DNA from: Paraburkholderia megapolitana
Lineage (GTDB): Bacteria; Pseudomonadota; Gammaproteobacteria; Burkholderiales; Burkholderiaceae
Assembly (NCBI RefSeq): GCF_007556815.1
Contig: NZ_CP041743.1
Coordinates: 1,922,001-1,986,000 of the forward strand
Direction: 5' to 3'
DNA: 64,000 bases
The position numbers and the translations under genes are program-made. The notes beneath the pieces were generated by a model. It was not told where the DNA came from and ran no database searches. It saw only the letters and a list, made by a program, of their open reading frames with translations. Positions 33,244 to 42,417 of this stretch are shown in pieces. Within the stretch, counting starts at the first letter, position 1, and each line of letters opens with the position of its first letter.

Positions 33244-34616
33244 CTCACCATGCTGTGGTCCCGTCGCGCCTGCGCTCCATGCTGGAAGCACCCATTGCGC
33301 CACTGCTGGCGCGCATGGGCTGGCCGAACATGCTGATGATGCTGGCCCAGTCGTCGACGGGCCTCGTCGAGACATGGTTTCTCGCGAGACTCGGCACGCA
33401 GGTACTTGCAGGCGTCGCGGTGGTCGTGCCGATGTTGATACTGATGCAGAATCTGTCGCAAGGCGCGATGGGCGGCGGTATCTCGTCGTCGGTCGCGCGT
33501 GCGCTTGGCGCCGGCAATGTGGCGCTGGTCGACCCGCTCGCGAGGCACGCGGTAGCCCTCAACTCGCTCATCGGCATTGCGCTATCCATTGTCCTGCTTG
33601 CGGTTACCCGGCCGCTGTTCCAGATGCTCGGTGCACACGGTGCGGCACTCGACGCCGCCAGCACATACGGGCACGTGCTGTTCGCCGGCTTGCCGTTGAT
33701 GTGGGCGATGAACGCGCTTGCAAGCGTGATTCGCGGCACGGGCAACATGGTGGTACCCGGCGCAATGATCTGCGGTGGTGCCGTGTTGCTGATTCCACTG
33801 TCGCCGTGTCTGATCTTCGGCATCGGCCCGTTGCCTCACCTCGGTGTCGCGGGTGGCGCCTGGGCACTCGTTGCGTACTACACAGCGGGTACCGCGATAC
33901 TCGGCTGGTATTGCGTGAGCGGGCGCAATCCGGCTCGCCTGTCACGCGGCACGCTGCATTGGGCGCCGATGCGTAGCATTCTCATGGTTGGCGGTCTTGC
34001 ATGTCTGAATCCACTTCTGACGAACGCACTCATCGCGCTGACTGGCGCCGCCGTCGCTGCACATGCGGGCACTCCGGCGCTCGCCGGTTACGGAATCGCT
34101 ACGCGCCTCGAATACCTGCTGATGCCGATGGCGTTTGGCATCGGCGCACCGATGGTGGCGCTCGTCGGTGCGAACATCGGCGCGGGACAGTGCGAACGCG
34201 CACGGCGCATAGCGTTGACCGGTGGCGCGATGGCCTTCGTGCTTGCCGAACTGGTTGGCCTCGCGGCAGCGCTGTGGCCGCATGCGTGGCTGCTCCTGTT
34301 CGGCGCCAACGAGCAGTTGCTGCAGACCGGCTCTACGTGTTTGCGCATCATCGGTCCTTTCTACGGCTTCTTCGGGCTCGGCTTCTCGCTGTATCTGGCG
34401 TCGCAGGGCGCGGGCCGACTCGGCTGGCCGCTCGGCGCGGGCGCGCTGCGGCTCGTGCTGTATGCCGGCGTCGGTACATTGGCGTTGCGGGTTACCAGGT
34501 CGCTGACGCTGTTCTTCGCGATCGGTGCCGTTGCGATGGTGGCGTACGGCGTGATCATCCTCTGGTCGGTTGCATCGGGGCGCTGGTTTGTCGCGCGCTC
34601 TCGCAGTGCTGGCTGA
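33240..34616 (+). CDS. MATE family efflux transporter
   Basis: A 458-residue, 12-helix multidrug/toxin exporter of the MATE (NorM/DinF) family driven by Na+ or H+. Typical segments are GWPNMLMMLAQSSTGLVETW in helix 1 and GAPMVALVGANIGAGQCERA in helix 8. The start is taken as TTG 33240, which overlaps the frnE TGA; ATG 33279 is possible. With azoreductase and FrnE it forms a detoxify-and-export unit. Confidence 0.93.
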   Translation: MTHHAVVPSRLRSMLEAPIAPLLARMGWPNMLMMLAQSSTGLVETWFLARLGTQVLAGVAVVVPMLILMQNLSQGAMGGGISSSVARALGAGNVALVDPLARHAVALNSLIGIALSIVLLAVTRPLFQMLGAHGAALDAASTYGHVLFAGLPLMWAMNALASVIRGTGNMVVPGAMICGGAVLLIPLSPCLIFGIGPLPHLGVAGGAWALVAYYTAGTAILGWYCVSGRNPARLSRGTLHWAPMRSILMVGGLACLNPLLTNALIALTGAAVAAHAGTPALAGYGIATRLEYLLMPMAFGIGAPMVALVGANIGAGQCERARRIALTGGAMAFVLAELVGLAAALWPHAWLLLFGANEQLLQTGSTCLRIIGPFYGFFGLGFSLYLASQGAGRLGWPLGAGALRLVLYAGVGTLALRVTRSLTLFFAIGAVAMVAYGVIILWSVASGRWFVARSRSAG

Positions 34617-34653
34617 ATCAGCATGGAGACTTCAGACTGGCTCAAGCAGCGTA

Positions 34654-35562
34654 TCAGGCAGACACAGCGAGCCGCGTTCTGAAAACATCGATCAGGGCGC
34701 GTACTTTCGCCGGCGGATAACTTGTTGGTGGAAACACCGCTTGAATGCCCGCGGGCGCCGTCGTCCAGTCGGGCAACAGACGCACGAGGCGGCCGGCTTT
34801 CACGTCCGCCGCGATCGAGAAGTCGGTCAGCAGCGCGAAGCCGCCACCTGAAAGCGTGGCTGCGCGAGCGGCGTCGGCGGTGTTGACTTGAAGTCCGCTG
34901 CTGCAGCGGACGTTTTTCATGTCGCCATTGGCGCGTTGCAATTCGAGGGTCATTGGATGCGGCAATACCGACAGTGCAACAAAAGGCCATTTCGCCAGTG
35001 CGGCCGGCGAGCGGGGTTTCCCCCACTTCTCCACAAAAGCCGGGCTTGCCACCACCCATTTGACGAAGGCGCCGATTTTCACCGCGCGGTAGCTCGAATC
35101 GGCGAGCCGACCGAGCCGGATTGCGATATCGATGCTGTCCGCGATCAAATCCACGTAGCTGTCGTTGCAAATCAGTTCGACGTCGAGTTCTGGATAAGCA
35201 TGGCGCAGATCGACCAGTGCTGGCGCGACCGCGAGCGCGCCATAGTCGTGCGGCGCGCTCACGCGCAACGTACCGCGCACCGGAGCGCTTGCGTCCGACA
35301 CTGCCGACAAAGCATCTTCGGCCGTCTGCAAGATTCTGCAACACGCGTCGTAAAACACGCGGCCGCCTTCGGTGACCTTGATCTGTCGAGTGGTTCGTAC
35401 CAGCAGACTCGCGCCAACCTCTCTCTCGAGCCGCTGAATGTGTGTGCTGACCATCGCCTTTGCGAGGCCGAGGCGCGCCGCTGCGGCAGTAAGAGAGCCT
35501 GCTTCGACCACCGCCGCGAAAATCACCAGCCGGTTCAGATTGATGTCCCGTATGTCTGCCAT
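34654..35562 (-). CDS. LysR family transcriptional regulator
   Basis: A 302-residue LTTR of the CrgA/DsdC-like group: HTH SLTAAAARLGLAKAMVSTHI (about 24-43) and an effector domain (GTLRVSAPHDYGALAVAPAL). It is divergent from the glutathione transferase gene and probably regulates it and the downstream fusion reductase. It is convergent with the MATE gene, 37 bases away. Confidence 0.94.
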   Translation of the reverse strand: MADIRDINLNRLVIFAAVVEAGSLTAAAARLGLAKAMVSTHIQRLEREVGASLLVRTTRQIKVTEGGRVFYDACCRILQTAEDALSAVSDASAPVRGTLRVSAPHDYGALAVAPALVDLRHAYPELDVELICNDSYVDLIADSIDIAIRLGRLADSSYRAVKIGAFVKWVVASPAFVEKWGKPRSPAALAKWPFVALSVLPHPMTLELQRANGDMKNVRCSSGLQVNTADAARAATLSGGGFALLTDFSIAADVKAGRLVRLLPDWTTAPAGIQAVFPPTSYPPAKVRALIDVFRTRLAVSA

Positions 35563-35688
35563 GATCGATTGTCCACTTTCGATTGACTATGTTTTGAAGC
35601 TTAGCAGTCTTCTCGCGCGACGCGGTGACCGATAGCATTGCCTATCCGTTCCAGTTCGAACCCCCCGCTATTTCAAAGGATTTCCCCT

Positions 35689-36330
35689 GTGCCCGCTGCT
35701 AAACCTGCCCAACCGATTCGCTTGCATACCACGCTGCTTTCCGGACACGGTCATCGTGTGAAGCTGTTTCTGACGCTGCTCGATCTGCCGTTCGAAGTAG
35801 TCGAACTGAACATGGCCGCCGGTGACAATCGTCGCCCGGAATATCTTCAGCTCAATCCGTTCGGTCAGGTGCCGACGATAGAAGACGGCGACACGGTGCT
35901 GTTCGATTCGAATGCGATTCTCGTGTATCTCGCGAAGCGTTACGGCGATCCGTCATGGCTGCCGCAAGACGAATTGGGCGCTGCAGCGGTACAACGCTGG
36001 TTTTCGCTTGCCGCCGGACCGATCGCCTACGGTCCGTGTACCGCGCGGCTCGTTACCGTATTCGATGCACCGCATCACCTCGAAACTGCGCAAAAGATTG
36101 CGATCAAACTGTTCGACGTGCTTGAGCGCGAACTCGCCGACAAGCTTTTTGCGGTCGGCGAGCACGCGACGATCGCCGACATCGCGGCACACACGTACAT
36201 TGCGCATGCGCCGGAGGGTGGTGTGACGCTTGAGCCGTATCCGAACATTCGCGCGTGGTTGCGCCGCGTCGAGGCGTTGCCGCGTTTTGTCGCAATGCCG
36301 TCTACCAAGGTGGATCTGCTAGCCGGATAA
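35689..36330 (+). CDS. Glutathione S-transferase
   Basis: A 213-residue cytosolic GST. The thioredoxin-like half shows LHTTLLSGHGHRVKLFLTLL, the cis-Pro GQVPTIEDGDTVLFDSNAIL (glutathione gamma-glutamyl site) and the helical half LFAVGEHATIADIAAHTYI. A GTG start at 35689 with AAAGGA upstream gives a normal N-terminus; the upstream ATG at 35638 would add 17 unlikely residues. It is followed by the fusion flavoprotein, probably in one operon opposite the LysR. Confidence 0.92.
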   Translation: MPAAKPAQPIRLHTTLLSGHGHRVKLFLTLLDLPFEVVELNMAAGDNRRPEYLQLNPFGQVPTIEDGDTVLFDSNAILVYLAKRYGDPSWLPQDELGAAAVQRWFSLAAGPIAYGPCTARLVTVFDAPHHLETAQKIAIKLFDVLERELADKLFAVGEHATIADIAAHTYIAHAPEGGVTLEPYPNIRAWLRRVEALPRFVAMPSTKVDLLAG

Positions 36331-36381
36331 CGGCGCACGCGCGGAATCGTATCGCGCGATTTGCCACGATGAGGAATCGCC

Positions 36382-38472
36382 ATGTCTGAAACATCCTCTA
36401 TGAGCTCAGCCGCCGGCAGCACCGACGCCGGACCTTTTCACGCCGCTGAAATCGCCGTACAGCAGCGCGCGGGCGTGACGGATGAAGCAGACAGAAGCGG
36501 CAGGCGGGGGATTCGCCGGTATATGCCGGAGCAGCATCGGCAGTTTTTTGCGGAACAGCCGTTCATGGTATTCGGTGGCGTCGACGCCAGCGGACAGCCA
36601 TGGGCAACGTTGCGCGTCGGTGCGCCTGGCTTTGTGTCGTCGCCAGATGCGCGCACGCTGCGGATCGAAGGCGGTGCGCTACCGGGTGATCCGCTTGCGG
36701 ACAGCTGGCGCGAGGGCGCGTTGATCGGCGGCCTTGGGCTGCAACCACAGACGCGCCGACGCAACCGGGTCAACGGTAGAGTGTCTTCGGTGAATGGCGA
36801 CGTCGTCACGCTCGAAGTTTTGCAGAGCTTCGGCAATTGCGCCAAATACATTCAAGGGCGTGCACCCGAATTCATTTCGCGCGGATCTGCCGGAGCACCA
36901 CCCGAAATCGAACATGCAACCGAGCTGAACAAATCGGACCGCGCGCTGCTCGCGCGTGCCGACACGTTTTTCATCGCCAGTGCGAATCTCGCAAGTGAAG
37001 CGAACCTTGCGCGCGGGGTGGACGTTTCGCATCGAGGCGGTATGCCGGGCTTCGTCCGCATCGACGATGCGAACACGTTGACCACGCCCGACTTCAGCGG
37101 CAATCGCTTCTTCAATACGCTTGGCAATCTGACGCACGATCCGCGCGCGGGTTTGCTGTTCGTCGATTTCGAGAGCGGCGATCTGCTGTACGTGGCGGCA
37201 CGCGCCGAAATCATCTGGGAAGGGCCGGACCTGGCGGAGTTTCCGCTGGCCGAACGGTTGGTGCGCTTTCGTATTACCGAGGTGCGCCGGAGCAGGGCGG
37301 TGCTGCCGTTTCGCTGGTCCGCAGTGGATTACGCACCTCAATTTCCTGCGTTGAAACCTGCGCAGGAATCCGATTCGTCGGTCTGGAGGAAACTGCGGAT
37401 CGCCGCAGTGCACGACGAAACACCGTCGATCCGCTCGTTCTATATGGAATCGATCGACGATACACCGTTGCCGCCATTCGAACCAGGCCAGTTCCTGCCG
37501 ATTCGCGTACCCGTAGAGGGCGCGAGCACACCAATCGTTCGCACGTACACGCTTTCAGACGCGAGCGATGCGCAGCGCTACCGCATCAGCGTGAAGCGTC
37601 AGGGTGCTGCATCGAGCTGGTTGCACGACCATCTTTCTGCCGGCATGCATATCGATACGATGGCGCCACGCGGCGCATTCACCTACGATCGGTCAACCAC
37701 GCGCGCAGCGGTATTCATCTCTGCGGGCATTGGCATCACGCCGATGCTGGCGATGTTGCAGCACGCTATCGCAGCGCGTACGACGAATGCACAAACGAAA
37801 CCACTCTATTTCTTCCACGGCGCGCGCAACGACAGCGAGCGGCCGTTCAGCGCATATCTGAAAGAACTCGCGGATCGTCATGCGGATGTCTCGATGCATC
37901 TATTCGATAGCGACAGCAACGCGGTGATTGATTCGATGAGCTCATCGGGACGCGTGAGCATCGCTGCGCTCAAACGTCTTCTGCCTTTCGACGATTACGA
38001 TTTCTATCTGTGCGGTCCCGATGCGTTCATGCGCGACCTGTACGAAGGTTTGCGTGCGCTTAACGTGGCAGACGAGCGCATCCGGTTCGAAGCGTTTGGT
38101 CCAGCGAGTGTAAAACGCACGCCCGACGCTGTGACTAGCACTACGTTGAAGCAACCGAACGACGAATCCAGCAATGCGGCGCGGCAACCAGCGGACGCCG
38201 TACCCGTGACGTTCTCACGCACACAACGCACGATGCAATGGCTGCCGAAAAACGGCACGCTGCTGGAATTCGCGGAAGCATGCGGTATCGATGCGCCATC
38301 GAGTTGTCGTTCGGGGATATGCGGTACCTGTTCCACTCGCGTGCTACAGGGCAGCGTGGCTTATGACGGTCCAACCGAAGCCGATATCGCGCCTGGCCAT
38401 GCGTTGATTTGCATGAGTAGACCGCTAGCCGACGAGAATGGATCGGCGCAAGCGTTAACACTCGATCTTTGA
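36382..38472 (+). CDS. PNPOx-like / FAD ferredoxin reductase / 2Fe-2S ferredoxin fusion protein
   Basis: A 696-residue three-part electron-transfer protein. Residues about 45-335 are a pyridoxamine-phosphate-oxidase-like split barrel (QFFAEQPFMVFGGVDASGQP; FFNTLGNLTHDPRAGLLFVD). About 345-590 is an FNR module (FAD: RTYTLSDA; NAD: FISAGIGITPMLAML; LCGPDAFMRD). The C-terminal ferredoxin binds a plant-type 2Fe-2S cluster (SCRSGICGTC plus a later Cys). The layout predicts electrons from NAD(P)H through flavin and iron-sulfur to a flavin or substrate on the split barrel. Substrate unknown; it follows the GST gene by 51 bases. Confidence 0.9.
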   Translation: MSETSSMSSAAGSTDAGPFHAAEIAVQQRAGVTDEADRSGRRGIRRYMPEQHRQFFAEQPFMVFGGVDASGQPWATLRVGAPGFVSSPDARTLRIEGGALPGDPLADSWREGALIGGLGLQPQTRRRNRVNGRVSSVNGDVVTLEVLQSFGNCAKYIQGRAPEFISRGSAGAPPEIEHATELNKSDRALLARADTFFIASANLASEANLARGVDVSHRGGMPGFVRIDDANTLTTPDFSGNRFFNTLGNLTHDPRAGLLFVDFESGDLLYVAARAEIIWEGPDLAEFPLAERLVRFRITEVRRSRAVLPFRWSAVDYAPQFPALKPAQESDSSVWRKLRIAAVHDETPSIRSFYMESIDDTPLPPFEPGQFLPIRVPVEGASTPIVRTYTLSDASDAQRYRISVKRQGAASSWLHDHLSAGMHIDTMAPRGAFTYDRSTTRAAVFISAGIGITPMLAMLQHAIAARTTNAQTKPLYFFHGARNDSERPFSAYLKELADRHADVSMHLFDSDSNAVIDSMSSSGRVSIAALKRLLPFDDYDFYLCGPDAFMRDLYEGLRALNVADERIRFEAFGPASVKRTPDAVTSTTLKQPNDESSNAARQPADAVPVTFSRTQRTMQWLPKNGTLLEFAEACGIDAPSSCRSGICGTCSTRVLQGSVAYDGPTEADIAPGHALICMSRPLADENGSAQALTLDL

Positions 38473-38654
38473 ACAAAGTTCATTGCTGCGCAACTCGGAG
38501 CAACAGTGGATGCACCACCGCAATATTGGCGTACGCCTCCCCGTGAGCATGCGGACGTCTTCGGAAAGATCGTGCAAGGCGCTCGATAACCGGCACCGGG
38601 AATTTCACTTTTAGCTGTACACGGTATCCCCGCGACGATCAACAGATCCGTCGC

Positions 38655-39569
38655 TTAGTACCCGTTTCGTGCTTGCCTTGGCAGGCAGCGAGAGATCAGG
38701 TCGTCAACCCTGTTGAGAAACAGATTCAACGTCGTAGACGTGTTGGTCTTGCTATATCCGATGACGAGGTCGATCGTGGGCGGTTCGCCGGCAAGTGGCC
38801 GACAAACCACCGACGCTGGAAGCAGATTCTCCGCATAGGCTGGAACCAGCATGATGCCGCGGGTCGATGCAACCAGCGACATCGCCATTGCAAGATTATC
38901 GACCTCGTGGCTTGGACGTATACCGACGTTCAGCTTCGATATGAACTCGTCTATAACCAGCTTTAGCGTGGGGGACACGCGCGAGACAGCGATGAACGTC
39001 TCGCTGACTAAATGTCGAGGATCGACTTCATCGAAGGCCGCGAAACGGTGATCGCGTGGCATGGCTGCTACTAGAGGTTCGGTGTCGACGTGCCTGTAAA
39101 TGAGATCCGGCATATTCAGTTCTGCGCGCATGAAGGCAAGATCAAGCTCGCCCTTCATCAGCGCCTGGCCGAGTTGAGGGGAATTCTGGCTGGAAATCGT
39201 TACTTCGGTGTTTGGAAGTTCATCGCATAGCGTGCGCATCGTTTCGGGCAGCCAGTTCATTTCCTCGCCGGTTAGAAAACCAAGGGCAAAGACGGGCTTC
39301 GCGGGGTGCGCCACTTTCCACGCCGCTTTCGCGGCCAACTCCGCCTGCATCAGCACCAATCGTGCATGTTCCAGAAAAGCAAGACCCGCCTCTGTCAGCT
39401 CGACACCGCGCGCACTGCGTATCAGCAATTGCGCGCCGACTTCGGCCCCGAGATCGCGGATTTGCCGGCTGAGCGAGGGCTGGGACGTGTGCAGTCTCTG
39501 CTCGGCTGCGGTTGTGAGGCTGCCGGTCTCGGCCACTGCGACAAAGTACTGAAAGTGCCGAAGCTCCAT
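38655..39569 (-). CDS. LysR family transcriptional regulator (HcaR/CynR-like)
   Basis: A 304-residue LTTR that starts MELRHFQYFVAVAETGSLTT, the HcaR/CatR-type N-terminus, with HTH TTAAEQRLHTSQPSLSRQIR. It is divergent from the Old Yellow Enzyme gene. A perfect 19-bp palindrome lies 9 bp upstream of its start. Confidence 0.94.
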   Translation of the reverse strand: MELRHFQYFVAVAETGSLTTAAEQRLHTSQPSLSRQIRDLGAEVGAQLLIRSARGVELTEAGLAFLEHARLVLMQAELAAKAAWKVAHPAKPVFALGFLTGEEMNWLPETMRTLCDELPNTEVTISSQNSPQLGQALMKGELDLAFMRAELNMPDLIYRHVDTEPLVAAMPRDHRFAAFDEVDPRHLVSETFIAVSRVSPTLKLVIDEFISKLNVGIRPSHEVDNLAMAMSLVASTRGIMLVPAYAENLLPASVVCRPLAGEPPTIDLVIGYSKTNTSTTLNLFLNRVDDLISRCLPRQARNGY

Positions 39570-39578
39570 ACGTTTTAT

Positions 39579-39597
39579 GCATGCTCGTCGAGCATGC
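39579..39597. promoter_or_regulatory. Perfect palindrome, probable LysR operator
   Basis: GCATGCTCG-T-CGAGCATGC: nine-base arms, one-base centre. It contains the LTTR signature T-N11-A (ATGCTCGTCGAGCAT) and lies between the divergent lysR and OYE starts, close to lysR. Confidence 0.65.
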
Positions 39598-39706
39598 CTC
39601 CATGCTTATAAAGTCTTTTTTCCGCACACCAGACTAACTTAGACTCCAGGCAGGATTTGGCTGGCACGTTTTCAGAACACATCACGCAGTCATTATAGGT
39701 GCTTAC

Positions 39707-40798
39707 ATGTCGAAGTTATTCTCACCGGTCCGGGTCGGCGCAATCGGCCTTTCTCATCGCGTCGTCCTGGCGCCGCTCACGCGGATGCGCGCGAATCTGC
39801 CTGGCAATGTGCCCGGTGAGTTGATGGCGGCGTACTACGGACAGCGTGCGTCAGACGGTGGTCTATTGATCACGGAAGCGATCTTCATATCTGCGACCGG
39901 AAATGGCGGATATGGCTCGCCAGGCATTGTCACCGATGCACAGGTTGCCGGCTGGCGAAAGATCGTAGACGCAGTGCACGCGAAAGGCGCGCGAATCGTA
40001 CTCCAGCTCTGGCACGTCGGCAGGCAGTCACATGTCGAGCTCCAGCCGGATGGTCGGGCTCCCGTCGCGCCGTCTGCCATTCAGGCTGAGGTACGCGCGC
40101 TGCTGCCCAGCGGTCCCGTAACAGGCTCGATGCCGAGGGCGATAGAGTTGTGGGAAATACCGGGGCTCGTCGGTGAATATCGGAGCGCTGCGGAATGTGC
40201 GAGGAAGGCGGGCTTCGATGGCGTCGAGATACACGGCGCCAATGGGTACCTCATCGATCAGTTTCTGCAGGACAACTCCAACCAGCGCACAGATGCATAC
40301 GGTGGGTCTGTTGAAAATCGAGTTCGCTTTCTTCTGGAAGTCGTCGAAGCGGTGACGTCCGTATGGGGCAGCGATCGTGTCGGCGTTCGCATCGGCCCCA
40401 GCAACAGGTTTGGCGGGATGGCAGACAGTGCGCCAGAGGTCACATTCCCGTATGTTGCCCAAGCACTCTCGCGCTTTGGACTGGCCTACCTGCATGTCAT
40501 TGAACCGCGGGTCACGGGTAACGTCTCGGATGACGACCAGCCACCCGTAGCGGCAGGCTTGCTTCGCCCGTTGTTTGGCGGACCGGTGATCGCCGCGGGC
40601 GGTTTCGATGCGACAGGCGCCGACGCAATTCTGGAAAAGGGTGACGCCGACCTTGTTGCGTTTGGGCGGCACTTTCTCGCAAATCCGGATCTTCCTGAGA
40701 GACTGCGTCTCAGCCTTCCACTCAATGCTTATGACCGGACCACCTTCTACTATGGTGGCGACAAAGGCTATGCCGACTATCCGGCGTATCGAGCGTAG
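39707..40798 (+). CDS. Old Yellow Enzyme family alkene reductase (NemA-like)
   Basis: A 363-residue FMN TIM-barrel ene-reductase that reduces activated alkenes, nitro compounds or nitrate esters with NADPH. Seen: LAPLTRMRANLPGNVP, the FMN/active-site HVGRQSH, the substrate His pair and proton-donor region GVEIHGANGYLIDQFLQDNS with NQRTDAYGGSVENR, and GRHFLANPDLPERL. It is probably controlled by the divergent LysR. Confidence 0.95.
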   Translation: MSKLFSPVRVGAIGLSHRVVLAPLTRMRANLPGNVPGELMAAYYGQRASDGGLLITEAIFISATGNGGYGSPGIVTDAQVAGWRKIVDAVHAKGARIVLQLWHVGRQSHVELQPDGRAPVAPSAIQAEVRALLPSGPVTGSMPRAIELWEIPGLVGEYRSAAECARKAGFDGVEIHGANGYLIDQFLQDNSNQRTDAYGGSVENRVRFLLEVVEAVTSVWGSDRVGVRIGPSNRFGGMADSAPEVTFPYVAQALSRFGLAYLHVIEPRVTGNVSDDDQPPVAAGLLRPLFGGPVIAAGGFDATGADAILEKGDADLVAFGRHFLANPDLPERLRLSLPLNAYDRTTFYYGGDKGYADYPAYRA

Positions 40799-40909
40799 TG
40801 GCTTGACGAGCCGATCGCCCTCAGTTCATCAAACAGTGTGAGGACGGTTGACCGGTTGTTCACTTGAGCGGAGAGAAGTCGGTTGGTCGCATGATGCGCG
40901 ACTCCATCT

Positions 40910-41179
40910 TCACGAGACTATCGAGGCCTTCACTTTGCGGCCGAATTCTTGCCAGCGACTATCTGCAGCCATTCGGTCGCGACGCTGAATACGGTCGTCC
41001 AGGCTTTGATAGCCCCAGATATGGACGATTTCGCTAATGTCGCCAATTTCGGTTGTGAAGAAGCCAATCAGTTCGCCGAGAAATTCCTGCTGGAGGGGCA
41101 GACCTTCGCTCTTATATAACGCAAGCCACTCAGCGCCGCGTAGCGGCTTGAAGGTGTAGGTGCGGATTTCGTAAAGCAT
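40910..41179 (-). CDS. NIPSNAP family protein, 3' end frameshifted
   Basis: An 89-residue NIPSNAP-fold protein (MLYEIRTYTFKPLRGAEWLA; SEIVHIWGYQSLDDRIQRRD), a ferredoxin-like domain common beside SDR genes, function not well defined. After KVKASIVS the frame stops at 40910, but the family's normal C-terminus continues in another frame to a TGA at 40860-40862 (VKMESRIMRPTDFSPLK). A one-base indel near 40928-40932 would join them. So the gene is either shifted by mutation or sequencing error; about 20 C-terminal residues are lost. It lies 21 bases after the SDR stop, in the same operon. Confidence 0.8.
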   Translation of the reverse strand: MLYEIRTYTFKPLRGAEWLALYKSEGLPLQQEFLGELIGFFTTEIGDISEIVHIWGYQSLDDRIQRRDRMAADSRWQEFGRKVKASIVS

Positions 41180-41200
41180 GAGCGGCTCCCGGGCGATCGA

Positions 41201-41950
41201 TTACGAGGCGGTCTTCCCACCATTCACTCTGAGGATTTCCCCGGTCATAAAACTCGACCTGGGCGATGCGACGAATACGATCGCTTCGGCCAGTTCCTCG
41301 GGGGTTCCCGCACGCTTGAGCGGCAACCCGGCGACAAGTGCGGCCTTGCGCTCGTCGGTGGTGGTGAGCCGGTTGAGCATTGCGGTTTCAACCGGGCCGG
41401 GCGCGACGGCATTGACACGCACGCCGAACGCCGCAGCTTCTAGTGCCGCTGACTTCGTTAGACCTTCCACCGCGTGTTTGCTGGCCACATACAACGAAGC
41501 CCCGGCCGCGCCGCGTGAGCCCATCGTCGATGAAATGTTGACGATGCTGCCGCTGCCTTGCTGCGCCATCACGCGCAATTCGTGTTTCATCGCTAGCAGG
41601 GTGCCGAGGACGTTGGTGTCGAAGACGGCTGCGTAGCGTTCCGGTGTTTGCTCCGTTACCGGGCTCCATTCGCCTTCCGTGCCGGCGGCATTCACCGCAA
41701 TGTCCAGTCTTCCGAAGTGGGCGACCGTGCGGTCGATCAGTTCGCGTACGTCGTCTTCGAAGCGCACGTCCGACCGCACGAAGTCGGCTTCTGTGCCAAG
41801 CGCACGAAGTTCATCGGCGAGTTGTCGGCCTTCTTCGATACGACGGCCTGAGACAACGACGCGCGCTTTTTCGCGGGCGAAAGCGATAGCGGTCGCGCGA
41901 CCGATGCCGGTCAGCGCGCCGGTGATGAGTACAACGGGGCGGATATCCAT
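41201..41950 (-). CDS. SDR family oxidoreductase
   Basis: A 249-residue classical SDR: TGALTGIG cofactor loop, NAAG (IAVNAAGTEGEW), SSTMGSRG with catalytic Ser, YVASK, and EILRVNGGKTAS at the C-terminus. GlcDH-like size. It is in an operon with DUF427 upstream (53 bases) and NIPSNAP downstream. Substrate unknown. Confidence 0.93.
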   Translation of the reverse strand: MDIRPVVLITGALTGIGRATAIAFAREKARVVVSGRRIEEGRQLADELRALGTEADFVRSDVRFEDDVRELIDRTVAHFGRLDIAVNAAGTEGEWSPVTEQTPERYAAVFDTNVLGTLLAMKHELRVMAQQGSGSIVNISSTMGSRGAAGASLYVASKHAVEGLTKSAALEAAAFGVRVNAVAPGPVETAMLNRLTTTDERKAALVAGLPLKRAGTPEELAEAIVFVASPRSSFMTGEILRVNGGKTAS

Positions 41951-42003
41951 GGTGTTTCCTTGTTGGGGTAGCGCGTTCGCGCTTTCATTCGTGACTCGGG
42001 TTA

Positions 42004-42417
42004 TCAGCGCAGTACGACGGCACCCATGTCTACTTCTATCGCGTCGACGCGGTCCGGGTAGAAGGCGAGATGTGCCTTTATTACCGCGACCGCGTCGAAC
42101 GGATTTTCGTAAACCCAGGCGGCATTGACAGAGCGCTCGCCACCCGAAGGGATCGAGTAGTATGTGCAGTCGCCCTTGTAGGGGCAGTAGGTGGTGTGCG
42201 AAGAGGATTCGAGCAGCGTCATGTCTACATCCTTTCTCGGGATGTAAAGGACGGCGGGATAGCCGGCTTCGAGGAGCGTCAACGCGTCGTGCGTTTCGGC
42301 GATGATCTGCCCGGCAAGTGTGACCACGACGCGCGACCCGGTGCGTTCAATAGTGATCGGATGATCGGGACCGGGAATCCTGACCGTCTTGCTTACCGGC
42401 GTGGCGTGGCTTGACAT
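42004..42417 (-). CDS. DUF427 domain-containing protein
   Basis: A 137-residue DUF427 protein; the diagnostic segment is THTTYCPYKGDCTYYS-like (SSHTTYCPYKGDCTYYSI) followed by AAWVYENPFDAVAVIKAHLA. DUF427 proteins are small beta-rich proteins without a firm function. It is first in an operon with an SDR and a NIPSNAP protein. Confidence 0.92.
   Translation of the reverse strand: MSSHATPVSKTVRIPGPDHPITIERTGSRVVVTLAGQIIAETHDALTLLEAGYPAVLYIPRKDVDMTLLESSSHTTYCPYKGDCTYYSIPSGGERSVNAAWVYENPFDAVAVIKAHLAFYPDRVDAIEVDMGAVVLR

Noticed and set aside
32104..33375. 423-codon open frame on the - strand
   Set aside because: Shadow of azoreductase and frnE; no recognisable motifs.
34361..35638. 425-codon open frame on the - strand
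   Set aside because: Same strand but different frame from the clear LysR gene at 34654-35562; composition is a shadow.
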